From Lacticaseibacillus sharpeae JCM 1186 = DSM 20505 (GTDB taxonomy: Bacteria; Bacillota; Bacilli; Lactobacillales; Lactobacillaceae), in NCBI RefSeq assembly GCF_001436225.1, contig NZ_AYYO01000011.1:1-64000 (forward strand): DNA of 64,000 nucleotides, read 5' to 3'. Shown here piece after piece: positions 25,879-34,526 of the stretch (position 1 is its first letter; the number at the start of each line of letters is the position of its first letter). The translations under genes were made by a program, and so were the position numbers. The notes under the pieces were generated by a model. It had not been told where the DNA came from, searched no databases, and saw only the letters and a program-made list of their open reading frames with translations.

Positions 25879-25914
25879 AGTTTCGCCGCATGCGCACACG
25901 CGGCGACTTTTTTT
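25879..25914 (+). terminator. Terminator of the tandem rgg operon
   Basis: TCGCCGC (25883-25889) with GCGGCGA (25900-25906) flanked by AGT/ACT, then T-run. TG-C-TAGAAT (25914-25922) just after it may be the -10 of the next gene. Confidence 0.85.
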
Positions 25915-25996
25915 GCTAGAATTTAGGCAGATAACGTGCGGCATGCCCGCATTATGTAAGAAAGGAATGGACCCACTGCGGTTCATCGTGATTACT

Positions 25997-27016
25997 ATGA
26001 AGAAATTCATGACTGCTATTTTAACCGTTGCCCTCGCCGGCGCGGTCGCTGCGGGCATCAGCCTGCACGCGGTTAATGCTGATACCGATTCATCTTCCTC
26101 CAGTTCGTCCAGTTCTGAGGCTTGGAGTCAGCCCGTGGTCACGCTCGGGACATCGCTGACCGCCGACCAGAAGCAGGGGACCATTAATACCCTGACCGCC
26201 AGCCTGAACGGCGGCAACTACAGCACCCTGACCGTGACCGGTGACACGCTGGTCAAGTACCTGAACCCGAGTGGTAGCAGCTTCACCAGCGCCAGCGGCG
26301 TTTGGAGTTCCGCGATGGTGCAGAAGACCGATAACGGCGGGATCAACGTCAAGATTCTGGATTACAACGGGGCCAACAACATCACAACCATCACCGCGGA
26401 CCAGTACCGCAACGCCGCGGTCACGGCCGGGGTCGCTAACGCCAACATTTACATCACCAGTGCCACCCGCATCGATGGGTCCGGTGCACTGGCCGGTGTG
26501 TACGCCGCCTTTGCTGCGAACGGTGAGAAGCTGAATACCGCGCAGGTTACGGCTGCCCAAACCGAAGTGAACACCTTGTCCGACATTACCCAGGCGAACA
26601 AGGACAAGGACGGTTACTCCGACAAGCTGCTGAACAACGCGGTCGCGGGGATGAAGAAGGAGATGGCGAGCCAGTCCAACAGCGGGGAACAGACGCTGTC
26701 CCAGAATCAAATCGGCAACATCGTCGATTCCCAGCTAAAGAACAACAACTTGGGCACCATCATCAACAACAACCAGCGGACGCAGATTATTAACCTGCTC
26801 GTGAAGATTCAGAGTTCTGGTGCGCTCAAGAGTTCCGACTTCAAGGAACAGGCCAGCAAGCTCGCGAGCTCCATTCAAGATTCAGCGAAGGGCCTTTTCA
26901 GCAAGATTAAGTCCGGCCTGAACTCCGAGGAGGGCCGCAACTTCCTGCAGAAGGTTGGCGATGCCATCGCGAACTTCTTCAAGAGCCTGATTGATTGGAT
27001 TACCTCACTATTTTAA
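25997..27016 (+). CDS. Secreted DUF1002 protein
   Basis: 339 residues from ATG 25997, which starts a clean signal peptide (MKKFMTAILTVALAGAVAAG, cleavage near VNA/D). Earlier in-frame starts would place about 30 residues before it. A Ser-rich linker (about 32-45) is followed by a DUF1002 domain (about 47-225; VTLGTSLTADQKQ, YITSATRIDGSGALAG), as in Bacillus YpuA. A long polar helical tail ends in a hydrophobic segment (ANFFKSLIDWITSLF). The role of the family is unknown. Its position right after the peptide/rgg locus makes it a possible target of those regulators. Confidence 0.85.
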   Translation: MKKFMTAILTVALAGAVAAGISLHAVNADTDSSSSSSSSSEAWSQPVVTLGTSLTADQKQGTINTLTASLNGGNYSTLTVTGDTLVKYLNPSGSSFTSASGVWSSAMVQKTDNGGINVKILDYNGANNITTITADQYRNAAVTAGVANANIYITSATRIDGSGALAGVYAAFAANGEKLNTAQVTAAQTEVNTLSDITQANKDKDGYSDKLLNNAVAGMKKEMASQSNSGEQTLSQNQIGNIVDSQLKNNNLGTIINNNQRTQIINLLVKIQSSGALKSSDFKEQASKLASSIQDSAKGLFSKIKSGLNSEEGRNFLQKVGDAIANFFKSLIDWITSLF

Positions 27017-27023
27017 GCAAGAT

Positions 27024-27051
27024 ACAGGCCAGCAATTGGCCTGTTTTTTTG
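27024..27051 (+). terminator. Terminator of the DUF1002 gene
   Basis: ACAGGCCA (27024-27031) with TGGCCTGT (27037-27044), then T-run. Confidence 0.9.
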
Positions 27052-27161
27052 TCCGCGGCTTGTTTAAGACAGAACCTAGGAAAATGTCATCGAATTTACG
27101 CAACTTTCCCACACATTTGCCTAATTCATCTCAATTTGTGTACCTTATTCATGACACACTA

Positions 27162-27201
27162 TTGACATCTGTTAAGTGTTATCCGAAAATATACGTATAC
27201 T
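27162..27201 (+). promoter_or_regulatory. Promoter region before the three-way-junction RNA
   Basis: TTGACA (27162-27167) is too far from TATACT (27196-27201) to pair; TTAAGT (27172-27177) with TATACT gives an 18-base spacer. Either way transcription would start near 27208, just before the structured RNA. Confidence 0.45.
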
Positions 27202-27223
27202 ATAGTACGAATCCAAAAAAATG

Positions 27224-27323
27224 ATCGGCCGGTCAAACACAATCCTTGCGTCAAAAGCGCTTTTGCATAAATGCAACAGGATTGTCTGCGTAATGGAATA
27301 TTTCCAGTTATGCACCGGCCGAT
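27224..27323 (+). ncRNA. Three-way-junction leader RNA, possible riboswitch
   Basis: P1 is ATCGGCCGGT (27224-27233) with ACCGGCCGAT (27314-27323), ten perfect pairs. P2 is ACAATCCT (27239-27246) with AGGATTGT (27278-27285), extended by TGCGT/ATGCA and capped by CAAAAG-CG-CTTTTG (27252-27265). P3 is GCGTAA-TGGAA (27288-27298) with TTCCA-TTATGC (27302-27313). Almost all of the 100 bases pair. It lies between a promoter and the gene at 27370. It does not match the purine, TPP, THF, SAM or T-box consensus as I know them. Confidence 0.6.
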
Positions 27324-27369
27324 TTTGCGTATCCAGCAGGCGGCCATACTCGAGAGGAGATATTGACCG

Positions 27370-28218
27370 ATGGAAGCACTGACCGAAGACTTCAAGCTGT
27401 ATCGTGGTTCAAATATGACACCAGATATTCCTGACGCCCCCGACATGTACTGGGACGATGTGCAGGCCAAAGCGCAGTTCTATTTGAGTGGCGATCAGCG
27501 CAAGCACCGGACCTGGTTGCGGGTACATATTAATCCAGTTTTCCCCGCCGCCAAGGGCAAATTACTGGTGCTGATGACGATGAAGCCGGGGCCACTAGGC
27601 GTGTACACTTTTGATCACCAAGGGCAGACTTGGCGCGAACCCCTGCCGGATACGCCGGCGCAGTGGCGCGTGAACGAAAAATCAGTTAACGGCTTGTTGA
27701 ACAAGATTTCGCGCGGCATCATGATGTACGAGAACGTCCTGGTGCTCAACACAACCAGTCACGTCTGGGCGGGGCCGGTTGGTTTGGCCAATGCCATCAA
27801 CATGTGCAACTGCTACTGCGATACGCAGGTGAGTCAGATGCTCCGGGCAGACACGCTGGCGGCACTACGAAATGAGCTGCAGCAGTTCAAGGATAACGGA
27901 GGCAGCGACTTTGACTTTGTCATTGCGACCGGGCCGTTCGAACCGCGCAACGGGGGCCGTGAGCGCATCGAGCAGTACACGCAGCTGCTCGATGAAGTGG
28001 CACGGGAGGACGGCATTGTCCGGCAGCTGGGACTGCGGGCCAATCTGCTGACCGTGCGGCTGAACGCAGAAAAGAAGGTGCCGGGCTCAGCAGTCCGCAT
28101 TACCGCCGCGATCCACCCGAATGCCAGCACGTTCGCGCTGCCGGTGCAGCTGCAAGAAGTGCACGGCGCGTTCACGGACGGCACACCGCTGCGCACCTAC
28201 ACGCTGCACAAAAAATAA
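27370..28218 (+). CDS. Protein of unknown function behind a structured leader
   Basis: 282 residues. GAGGAGA ten bases before the ATG. It appears soluble and cytoplasmic, with no signal peptide or membrane helix. Visible segments include KGKLLVLMTMKPGPLGVY, a hydrophobic strand MMYENVLVLNTTSHVW and DFDFVIATGPFEPRN. The order of strand, NTTS and later VIATGP is faintly like DUF1643-type proteins, but I would not assign it. It is monocistronic, ends at a very strong bidirectional terminator, and is probably regulated through the leader RNA at 27224-27323. Confidence 0.7.
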   Translation: MEALTEDFKLYRGSNMTPDIPDAPDMYWDDVQAKAQFYLSGDQRKHRTWLRVHINPVFPAAKGKLLVLMTMKPGPLGVYTFDHQGQTWREPLPDTPAQWRVNEKSVNGLLNKISRGIMMYENVLVLNTTSHVWAGPVGLANAINMCNCYCDTQVSQMLRADTLAALRNELQQFKDNGGSDFDFVIATGPFEPRNGGRERIEQYTQLLDEVAREDGIVRQLGLRANLLTVRLNAEKKVPGSAVRITAAIHPNASTFALPVQLQEVHGAFTDGTPLRTYTLHKK

Positions 28219-28260
28219 ACACAAAAGAGGAGGCGTTTCCGGCGTCTCCTCTTTTGTGTT
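28218..28260. terminator. Strong bidirectional terminator
   Basis: AACACAAAAGAGGAG (28218-28232) pairs perfectly with CTCCTCTTTTGTGTT (28246-28260). Confidence 0.9.
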
Positions 28261-28522
28261 GTTGGGGTTTAGGTATATGCCTAGTTCGTTAGCAGCGGTC
28301 AATGCTCTAACGGGGGAGTCTCGGGAACGCGGACCTGCATTCCTTCGACGCAACTAGCATAGCACCGTGCGCCAATTGCAAGCAGTTTTGCGCCATTTTT
28401 TGCCCGTTTCGTGCCGATTCGATTCAGAAGCTGGGAATTTTGGTCCGCAATATTGCAGCATGACTTTTCCCCAAAAAGAGCGCGAACCCGACTATAATTG
28501 AAGGTGAAAGGACGTGTTCTGA
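28261..28522. other. Intergenic region, little content
   Basis: A small palindromic hairpin TAGGTATATGCCTA lies near 28270-28283, and TATAAT at 28493-28498 is the likely -10 of the PEBP gene. Nothing else was recognised. Confidence 0.4.
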
Positions 28523-29035
28523 ATGCAAATTTCTGTTCCGATTACCAGTACTAACCAGTTGCCCGATAAATACGGCAAGTACGCTGAAGGTAGTGACATG
28601 CTGGACGGCAATCCTGTCCGCAGCTTCCCCATCACCATCACTGGGGCGCCCGCGGACACGCAAAGTTTTGCCGTTAGCTTGACCGATGATGACGCGATTC
28701 CGGTTGCCGGCTTCACCTGGATTCACTGGACGGCCGCGAACATTCCGGCGGCGTTGACCGAGATTCCGGAAGACGCGAGTCGCGTTCTTGCCGGGCAGTT
28801 CGTGCAGGGACGCAATTCCAACGCGTCGAAGTTCGTCGGTAGCAGCAACCCCAATGTCTACCAGCGTTACACCGGACCCACCCCGCCAGACAAGACGCAT
28901 GTGTACACGCTGACTGTCTATGCGGTGGATACTGAGCTGCCATTGCACGAGGGTTTCTGGTTGAACGAGTTGAAGCACACACTGAATGGCCACGTGCTGG
29001 CCCAAAGCACGCTGGACTTACCCAGCCGTAGTTAA
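28523..29035 (+). CDS. PEBP family protein (YbhB/YbcL type)
   Basis: 170 residues, the normal length. Signature parts are FAVSLTDDDAIPVAGFTWIHW (the PEBP D-P-D/H-W region), then YTGPTPPDKTHVYTLTVYA. Bacterial members are cytoplasmic, bind small phosphates or phospholipid head groups, and have no firm reaction. AAAGGA precedes the ATG and TATAAT lies at 28493-28498. It is monocistronic. Confidence 0.92.
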   Translation: MQISVPITSTNQLPDKYGKYAEGSDMLDGNPVRSFPITITGAPADTQSFAVSLTDDDAIPVAGFTWIHWTAANIPAALTEIPEDASRVLAGQFVQGRNSNASKFVGSSNPNVYQRYTGPTPPDKTHVYTLTVYAVDTELPLHEGFWLNELKHTLNGHVLAQSTLDLPSRS

Positions 29036-29050
29036 AAGAGTGCTTCACCA

Positions 29051-29088
29051 AACGCGCGCCCACAGCATTGTGGACGCGCGTTTTTGCG
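29051..29088. terminator. Bidirectional terminator
   Basis: AACGCGCG...CCACA with TGTGG...CGCGCGTT (29051-29082) then T-run. It lies between converging genes. Confidence 0.85.
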
Positions 29089-29090
29089 AA

Positions 29091-30359
29091 TTATTTGTTT
29101 TCTGCTGCGGCCGCTGGCAGTGGTTTAACCAAATCCGCGCGGTGGAGGTATAGCATAATGCCTGCAGTTAGGACGAGGAGCAAGATGCCGCTGGTCGCGA
29201 AGATGGGCATGACCGCAATGTGGTCGAACAAGACGCCGTACAAGATGGTACCAAGTGGCGTGAGGACGATGGAAATCGTGGTGTCCAGCGAGAAGACGCG
29301 GCCCTGGATTTGTTGCGGGATGACCTGCTGCATGAAGGTGCCGATGGGGGCGTTCACGAATACGAGGATGATGCCGGCGATGATGCAGACGCCGATGAAG
29401 TACGCCGTGTTCAGGGAGTTGGGCCAACCGGTCAGTGTGGGGAGACCAAGCGTGATTAGCACGGCGGATAAGTACAAGAGGTTCAGGTACGCAATCGTAA
29501 TCGGGTGGCGTTTCAGGTGCATCTGACTCAGCAGCAGGCCGCCGATGAACATGCCGATGGGGAAGGAAGACTCAATCAAGCCGTATTGCGCGTTACTCAA
29601 TTTCAACGTCTGCACTAACAGGAACGGCAGCCCCACGTTCAGCGCGGCGAACAGGAAGTTGATGAACGCGCTGGACATGGTCAGGATGAGCAGGAGCCGT
29701 TCGTGGACGAGGTAGCTCAGGCCTTCACGGAAGTTCTGCAGGACGCTGGGCTTTTGCGTGTCCGCCGCGGGGTTATCCGCGTGCTGACTGTATTGGAACT
29801 TGAGCCCCAGAATCCCGACGAGGGCGATGAGTTCGAAGGCCACTTCGATGTAGGCTAACGTGTCGAGGCTAACCAGCGTGTAGATAACGGCGCCAACCAG
29901 CGGGGCGGCGAACTGGGCGAGGGATTGAATGGACTGGTTGAGCGAATTGACCTGTTGCAGCTCGTCACCCTTGAACAGCTGGATGAGGCTGGCGGTGATG
30001 GTGGTGCCTAAGAAGTTGTCGGTGACCTGCAGCATGATGATGAGGCCGATGAGCTCGGCGTAGTACTGCGCGGGCCAAAGCTTAAAAATGATGGCGAAGA
30101 CAATCAGCGCGATGCTGGTAGTGATTTGCGCCATGATCATGATGGGCTTGTGCTTTTTCGTGTCGACCACGTAGCCAACAAAGGGGGTGATGGCAAGCGA
30201 AACGAGCGGGCCAGTAATCATGCTGATACCCATGCCCAGTGCCGAGCCGGTTTGCTTGAGGATGTAGAGGCCGATGGCAAAGGACAGCATGGCGCTGCCG
30301 AAGTTGCCGGCGAGTTTGATGACGAGAATTCTGAAGATTTGTGGTGTGATTTTGCGCAT
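29091..30359 (-). CDS. MFS transporter
   Basis: 422 residues from ATG 30359, with GGGGG five bases before it. Twelve hydrophobic helices with the MFS loop 2-3 signature variant GYVVDTKKHKP. It resembles macrolide/tetracycline-type MFS exporters (about 400 residues), but the substrate cannot be assigned. It lies 82 bases downstream of the LytTR/LiaF-like gene pair on the same strand and may be part of that unit, which would link it to envelope stress or antibiotic response. Confidence 0.9.
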   Translation of the reverse strand: MRKITPQIFRILVIKLAGNFGSAMLSFAIGLYILKQTGSALGMGISMITGPLVSLAITPFVGYVVDTKKHKPIMIMAQITTSIALIVFAIIFKLWPAQYYAELIGLIIMLQVTDNFLGTTITASLIQLFKGDELQQVNSLNQSIQSLAQFAAPLVGAVIYTLVSLDTLAYIEVAFELIALVGILGLKFQYSQHADNPAADTQKPSVLQNFREGLSYLVHERLLLILTMSSAFINFLFAALNVGLPFLLVQTLKLSNAQYGLIESSFPIGMFIGGLLLSQMHLKRHPITIAYLNLLYLSAVLITLGLPTLTGWPNSLNTAYFIGVCIIAGIILVFVNAPIGTFMQQVIPQQIQGRVFSLDTTISIVLTPLGTILYGVLFDHIAVMPIFATSGILLLVLTAGIMLYLHRADLVKPLPAAAAENK

Positions 30360-30441
30360 AATTTCCCCCACCCGCCAGCGACCTGTGCTTGCGGACTGAA
30401 CGCGTTAAGTAGCGAACGCACTGATGTAGTTAGGTTGACGC

Positions 30442-31191
30442 TTAGATGTAGTGAATGGTGATTTCGCCGAGCTTGAAGTTACCCATGAGGATGACTTGCG
30501 GGCCGTCCGCACTAGGTTTGCCTTTGGTATCCATGTCGCAGAGGTAGCTTTCAATCTGGTTGTCGACGTTCCAGGTGTGCGGCAGGTATAGGTCGAGGTC
30601 GCCGATACTGCCCTCGACTTCGATGATGGCGGGCTCGCGCTTGATTTGTGCCTGGTCGAAGTAGATTTTGGCCTCGCCAATCATGAATTTAATTTGGGCG
30701 TGGCGAAAATCGGTGGACTGCACGTAGCGGGTGGCGCTGCCCATCTTGACGTTCACTTTGAGGTCGACGTCAGTGGTAGCGAGCGGATTAACGTCTGGCT
30801 GTGGGTCCTTGTCCTTATTGAACGTGAATTCCTTGCCGTTCGTGATGATCTTAATGTGGCGCGTGCGGCGATGGTGGCGCAGGAGTGGGGCCAGCAGGAT
30901 GTTGAGTCCGATGGATGCGAGTACGGCCACCCCGATGGTTAGCCAAAATGACAGGCTGGCAACCCCGAGGCTAGCACGCCAAATGTAGACGAGAAAGGCG
31001 AGGCTGAAAACCGTGCCAGTGATACTGAGGCTAAGCAGGCTGCTGATGGCAGATCCGGCAAAGCAGATGGTGAACACCCAAGCCCAAAACGAGACGCCGA
31101 TGAGGTTGCCCGTCGCGCTGGCGAACATGAGGCCCGCAAAAGCGAGGAAGAAGACACCCCAGAAGATATTTTTGACTGTTTGATTACGCAT
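30442..31191 (-). CDS. LiaF-like membrane protein
   Basis: 249 residues. Four N-terminal transmembrane helices (about 8-105) are followed by a basic loop (LRHHRRTRHIK) and a C-terminal beta-rich domain with ALxxG-like strands (GEAKIYFDQAQI, EGSIGDLDLYLPHTWNV), as in LiaF/DUF2154 cell-wall-active antibiotic response proteins. The start codon overlaps the LytTR stop by one base, so translation is coupled. It probably controls or senses for the LytTR partner. Confidence 0.82.
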   Translation of the reverse strand: MRNQTVKNIFWGVFFLAFAGLMFASATGNLIGVSFWAWVFTICFAGSAISSLLSLSITGTVFSLAFLVYIWRASLGVASLSFWLTIGVAVLASIGLNILLAPLLRHHRRTRHIKIITNGKEFTFNKDKDPQPDVNPLATTDVDLKVNVKMGSATRYVQSTDFRHAQIKFMIGEAKIYFDQAQIKREPAIIEVEGSIGDLDLYLPHTWNVDNQIESYLCDMDTKGKPSADGPQVILMGNFKLGEITIHYI

Positions 31192-31640
31192 TATAATGAC
31201 CTCATTTCGCCTAGACGCTCGAGCAGCAGCTTGTAGTACCTGCGCGAGGCATAAACTTGTTTGTAGGAATGGTGGAACCCGACCGAACAGTTGGCAATCG
31301 AGTGGGTGACGGCGCCAACTTGATTGAGGTTGACCACCGTCGACTTGGCGATTTGCAAGAAGGACCCCGGCAGCACGGCAATTAGTTCGTGCAGCGAGTG
31401 CTTGTTCGTGTAGATGTTGTCGGCCGTATGTACTTGGAGGAGGCGGTCGCTGGTTTCGATGAACAGGATGTCACTGAGGTGGATGAAATGCTCGGTGGTG
31501 TCCTTGAAGCACGCAAGCGTCTGGTCTACCGGGGTGGTTAGGAGCTGTTGAATGCGGCCAAGTTCCGGATCCGCGCTCGCTGCCTTGATGGTGACGACGG
31601 GCTCTTGCAGCGTGTCATCAATCTCAATATGAATTTTCAT
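31191..31640 (-). CDS. LytTR-type DNA-binding regulator
   Basis: 149 residues without a response-receiver domain. An N-terminal half of about 50 residues is followed by a LytTR domain (about 50-145): IHLSDILFIETSDRLLQVHT, SFLQIAKSTVVNLNQV, YASRRYYKLLLERL. AAAGGAGG precedes the ATG. Short LytTR proteins of this type are often encoded next to, and controlled by, a membrane protein, here the LiaF-like gene. It probably autoregulates; candidate upstream repeats were not clear. Confidence 0.9.
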   Translation of the reverse strand: MKIHIEIDDTLQEPVVTIKAASADPELGRIQQLLTTPVDQTLACFKDTTEHFIHLSDILFIETSDRLLQVHTADNIYTNKHSLHELIAVLPGSFLQIAKSTVVNLNQVGAVTHSIANCSVGFHHSYKQVYASRRYYKLLLERLGEMRSL

Positions 31641-31904
31641 GGGCGGCCTCCTTTCCGACGAAGTGGTTAGTTCTGGATTGCTATGACTTTATTAGACTAC
31701 ATTAAGAGAAAAAACAAAATACTTTTAACGTAACCGGTCAAAAAAATGGGCCAAGTGGTAAATTTCGGTCCGCAATTGAAATTATCCGTCAGCAACGAAA
31801 CTTATGCGCCGAAGTGTGACGAATTGAATAATTAGCGGCGCAAACCCCTTTCCCTATGCCGCGCAAACCTTTATTATGGAGATACTAAGTAGGGAGGCAC
31901 GACG

Positions 31905-32855
31905 ATGACAGAATTTGATCCCGCGGTGCAGGAGCTCCTCGATAAGGTTAATGAGGGCTTCGATGAACCGATTGCGATTACCGTGGACGGTCCCGCAACG
32001 CCAGAATTACGGAATGGGGACGGGGACACCGAGGTTGATGAGCAGTTGCACGGACACCTGCGCATTACCAACACATTCGACGTTGATTACACGGCCAGCC
32101 ACGAATTGTGGCACGTGTTGTTGCGTCTCATGAATTTCCCATCTACGGGAACGGCAGTGCACACGGAGAACCAGGATTACAACGACCAGATGCGGGCGAT
32201 TGCGGGCGGTCTCGAAGCTTCAGTGGCACACCGGCTCATTGCTGGCTGGCAGTCGGAAGCGAACCTGCTGACGAACAATACGCTCAAGGCCGTGCGCGCC
32301 GGAATCGAAGCGGACACGCCGGTTGAAGTCAGCAAGGAAGACGACGGCATGGTGCTCACGCGGATTTTCAACCTGCTGGACGGGCTGATTGTTCTCGGTG
32401 GTCCGGACAGCGACATGATTTCGGCCTGGTACACCAAATACCCGATGGCGCTGGGCTTTGCCACCGAATTGTTCAACACGCTTGCCGGCTTTGACCTCAG
32501 CGAACCACGGGGTTACCGTGCCGCGATTGTGAAGATGTTCAAGCAGTTCAACGAGACGATGAGCGTCATGGGCCTGAACCTTGACTTCGCTAACTTCATC
32601 GTGGTGCCGCCCGTGTTGTCCAAGCGTCAGTTGCGCCTCAGCATGAACCAGCTGTACCTCTTGGCGGATTCAGAATACTTGAGCGACAAGCCGCACACGC
32701 AGGCCTACACTGCACTGGGTAAGAGCGATGACCAGGCCGCATTCGTGTTGCAGCTGGACAAGAACCAGACCAAACCGGAATATTTCCAGGCGCTCTACGC
32801 GAAGCCACTGGGTGAAGTGCTCGATTCATTTGGCATCGGCTACTCGCAGCGCTAA
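31905..32855 (+). CDS. Putative HExxH metallopeptidase-like protein
   Basis: 316 residues, cytoplasmic, no signal peptide. ASHELWHVLLRLMNFP carries a perfect zinc-protease motif, His66-Glu67-x-x-His70, in a helix after a strand (HGHLRITNTFDVDYT), the usual gluzincin layout. Glu103 (GGLEASVAHR) could be the third ligand. The rest is unrecognised. GGGAGG precedes the ATG. A paralogue with the motif destroyed follows 54 bases later. Proteolysis is inferred from the motif alone. Confidence 0.65.
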   Translation: MTEFDPAVQELLDKVNEGFDEPIAITVDGPATPELRNGDGDTEVDEQLHGHLRITNTFDVDYTASHELWHVLLRLMNFPSTGTAVHTENQDYNDQMRAIAGGLEASVAHRLIAGWQSEANLLTNNTLKAVRAGIEADTPVEVSKEDDGMVLTRIFNLLDGLIVLGGPDSDMISAWYTKYPMALGFATELFNTLAGFDLSEPRGYRAAIVKMFKQFNETMSVMGLNLDFANFIVVPPVLSKRQLRLSMNQLYLLADSEYLSDKPHTQAYTALGKSDDQAAFVLQLDKNQTKPEYFQALYAKPLGEVLDSFGIGYSQR

Positions 32856-32909
32856 CCATTTTTTACCCGTACCCGGAGAACCGGGTGCCATACATAAGGA
32901 GAAGATACT

Positions 32910-33866
32910 ATGACAGAATTCAACGTTGATAACTTAAACCCCGCAACGCAGCAGGTCCTCGCTACGGTGAACAAAGCACTGCCGAACCCATTGCACGTGG
33001 CGATTGCGGATGCCAGTGACCCCTTGCTGCGGCCAAGCGACGCGCGCTATGGCTACGATGATAACGATGACGCCTACATTCAGATCGACAACGCCAGCAA
33101 CATCGAATACACCTTCAGCCGCGAACTGAGCCACCTGTTCATCGACATGGGCGGTTACCCAATCGTGCACAATGAATTGGACCTCGAAAAAGACCCGAGT
33201 GGCAAGTTGGTCGCCGACGTGGCAACCGGGATTGATGACGCAATCCACGTGGCCATCATTACTTCCTGGCAGCGCAAGCACGGCCTCATTGACGGCGACG
33301 TGCGGACGGCCATCATCAAGGGCGTGGAAGCCGACGTGACGCCAGGTGATGACGGCAAGGAAGCCGAAGACCTGGTGCGTGAAGGCTTGACCGTGCTGGA
33401 CGGCCTCATTGTTGCTGGCATCGACAACCCGGGAATTGCCGCTTGGCAGGATCAGTACCCATCAGCCTTTGCCATTGCGGGCCAGCTGTACGCTACCATT
33501 TTGCAAAATGACCTGCAGGATGCACGCGGGATTCGCCGCACCATCATCGCCATGTTCAAGGCGTTCGATGACATGTTCGACCTGGAAGGGGTTAGCTTCG
33601 GCCAGCTCGTCGTGGTGCCACCAGTGCTGTCTGAACGGCAGCTGCGGCAACCAGCCGGGGCGCTGTTCAACATCGAACTCACGCCATACAAGAGTGCCTT
33701 TGACGCCGACGTGGTTATTGCCTTCACCGGGGTAACGGATGGGCAGGTAGCCTTCATGTTGCATGAAGACCAGGCTACACTTGAAGCCGGCCTGATTGCC
33801 GAATTGATTGAGATGCCGCTGGGCGAAATCATCAGCCGGTACCAGCTGCCATTTTCTGCCCGTTAA
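32910..33866 (+). CDS. Degenerate paralogue of the HExxH protein
   Basis: 318 residues, the same start (MTEF), length and layout as the previous gene. It shares VLDGLIV, W-x-x-x-YP, LVVVPPVLSERQLR and a common end (PLGEIISRY). The active-site motif reads Arg71-Glu72-Leu-Ser-His75 (SRELSHLF), so the first zinc ligand is lost, and the possible third ligand Glu is Asp. It is therefore probably catalytically dead and regulatory or structural. A small GC hairpin (ACCCGG/CCGGGT) lies between the two genes. AAGGAG precedes the ATG. Confidence 0.65.
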   Translation: MTEFNVDNLNPATQQVLATVNKALPNPLHVAIADASDPLLRPSDARYGYDDNDDAYIQIDNASNIEYTFSRELSHLFIDMGGYPIVHNELDLEKDPSGKLVADVATGIDDAIHVAIITSWQRKHGLIDGDVRTAIIKGVEADVTPGDDGKEAEDLVREGLTVLDGLIVAGIDNPGIAAWQDQYPSAFAIAGQLYATILQNDLQDARGIRRTIIAMFKAFDDMFDLEGVSFGQLVVVPPVLSERQLRQPAGALFNIELTPYKSAFDADVVIAFTGVTDGQVAFMLHEDQATLEAGLIAELIEMPLGEIISRYQLPFSAR

Positions 33867-33912
33867 TGTCGGCCGGGGGGATGCTGCGGGCGGAGACTAA
33901 GGAGCATGAATT

Positions 33913-34512
33913 ATGTCTGAATCACGCTTAGTGGCGTTCACGGACGGGATTATTGCCATTATCATCACGGTGATGGTGCTCGAGTTCAAGACGCCATCTG
34001 CAACCTCATTTGCCGCACTCTGGGCCTTGCGCCATGAGTTCGCGGTGTACTTGTTCTCGTATTTGGCCCTGGCCGTGTACTGGGTGAATCACCACCACCT
34101 GTTCCAGTTAGTGCGCCACGTCAGCACCCCAGTTCTGTGGGCGAACATGATCTATTTACTCACGCTGTCCTTCTTCCCGTTTGCGACCGCGTGGCTGGGC
34201 AGCACGCGCCTGACCGCGCTCGTGCCCGCGATGTTCTACGGCGGGGTGAACCTGCTCGCCAACCTGGGTTATGGCTGTTTGGTGTGGACGCTCATGCGGG
34301 ACAACCGCAAGTTGCGTGAGCCCGTGCGCTTGTACGCTGGTAGTTTCCGCAAGAACGTCTTCAGCGTGGCGGCCAACGTGGTGGCCATGGCTAGTGCGTT
34401 CGTCTGGCCGCCGCTGGTGCTAATCATTGATGGCGTGAACCTCATCGTGTGGGCGGTGCCGGACCGGCGAATTGAACGGCACGTTTGGCAAAAACAACAT
34501 AAGAATCTCTGA
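33913..34512 (+). CDS. TMEM175-type potassium channel protein (DUF1211)
   Basis: 199 residues with six hydrophobic helices. The first helix carries the family filter motif RLVAFTDGIIAIIITVMVLE (R-x-x-x-F-S/T-D-G). Bacterial TMEM175 proteins assemble as tetramers and conduct K+. The length fits a single six-helix unit. AAGGAG precedes the ATG. It follows the HExxH pair by 46 bases and a NUDIX gene starts 14 bases later, so the four may form an operon. Confidence 0.9.
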   Translation: MSESRLVAFTDGIIAIIITVMVLEFKTPSATSFAALWALRHEFAVYLFSYLALAVYWVNHHHLFQLVRHVSTPVLWANMIYLLTLSFFPFATAWLGSTRLTALVPAMFYGGVNLLANLGYGCLVWTLMRDNRKLREPVRLYAGSFRKNVFSVAANVVAMASAFVWPPLVLIIDGVNLIVWAVPDRRIERHVWQKQHKNL

Positions 34513-34526
34513 TTGGAGTTTGGATT

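Noticed and set aside
27224-27323. Reading the three-way-junction sequence as a simple terminator of the DUF1002 gene
   Set aside because: That gene already ends with a strong terminator at 27024-27051, and a promoter-like sequence lies between.
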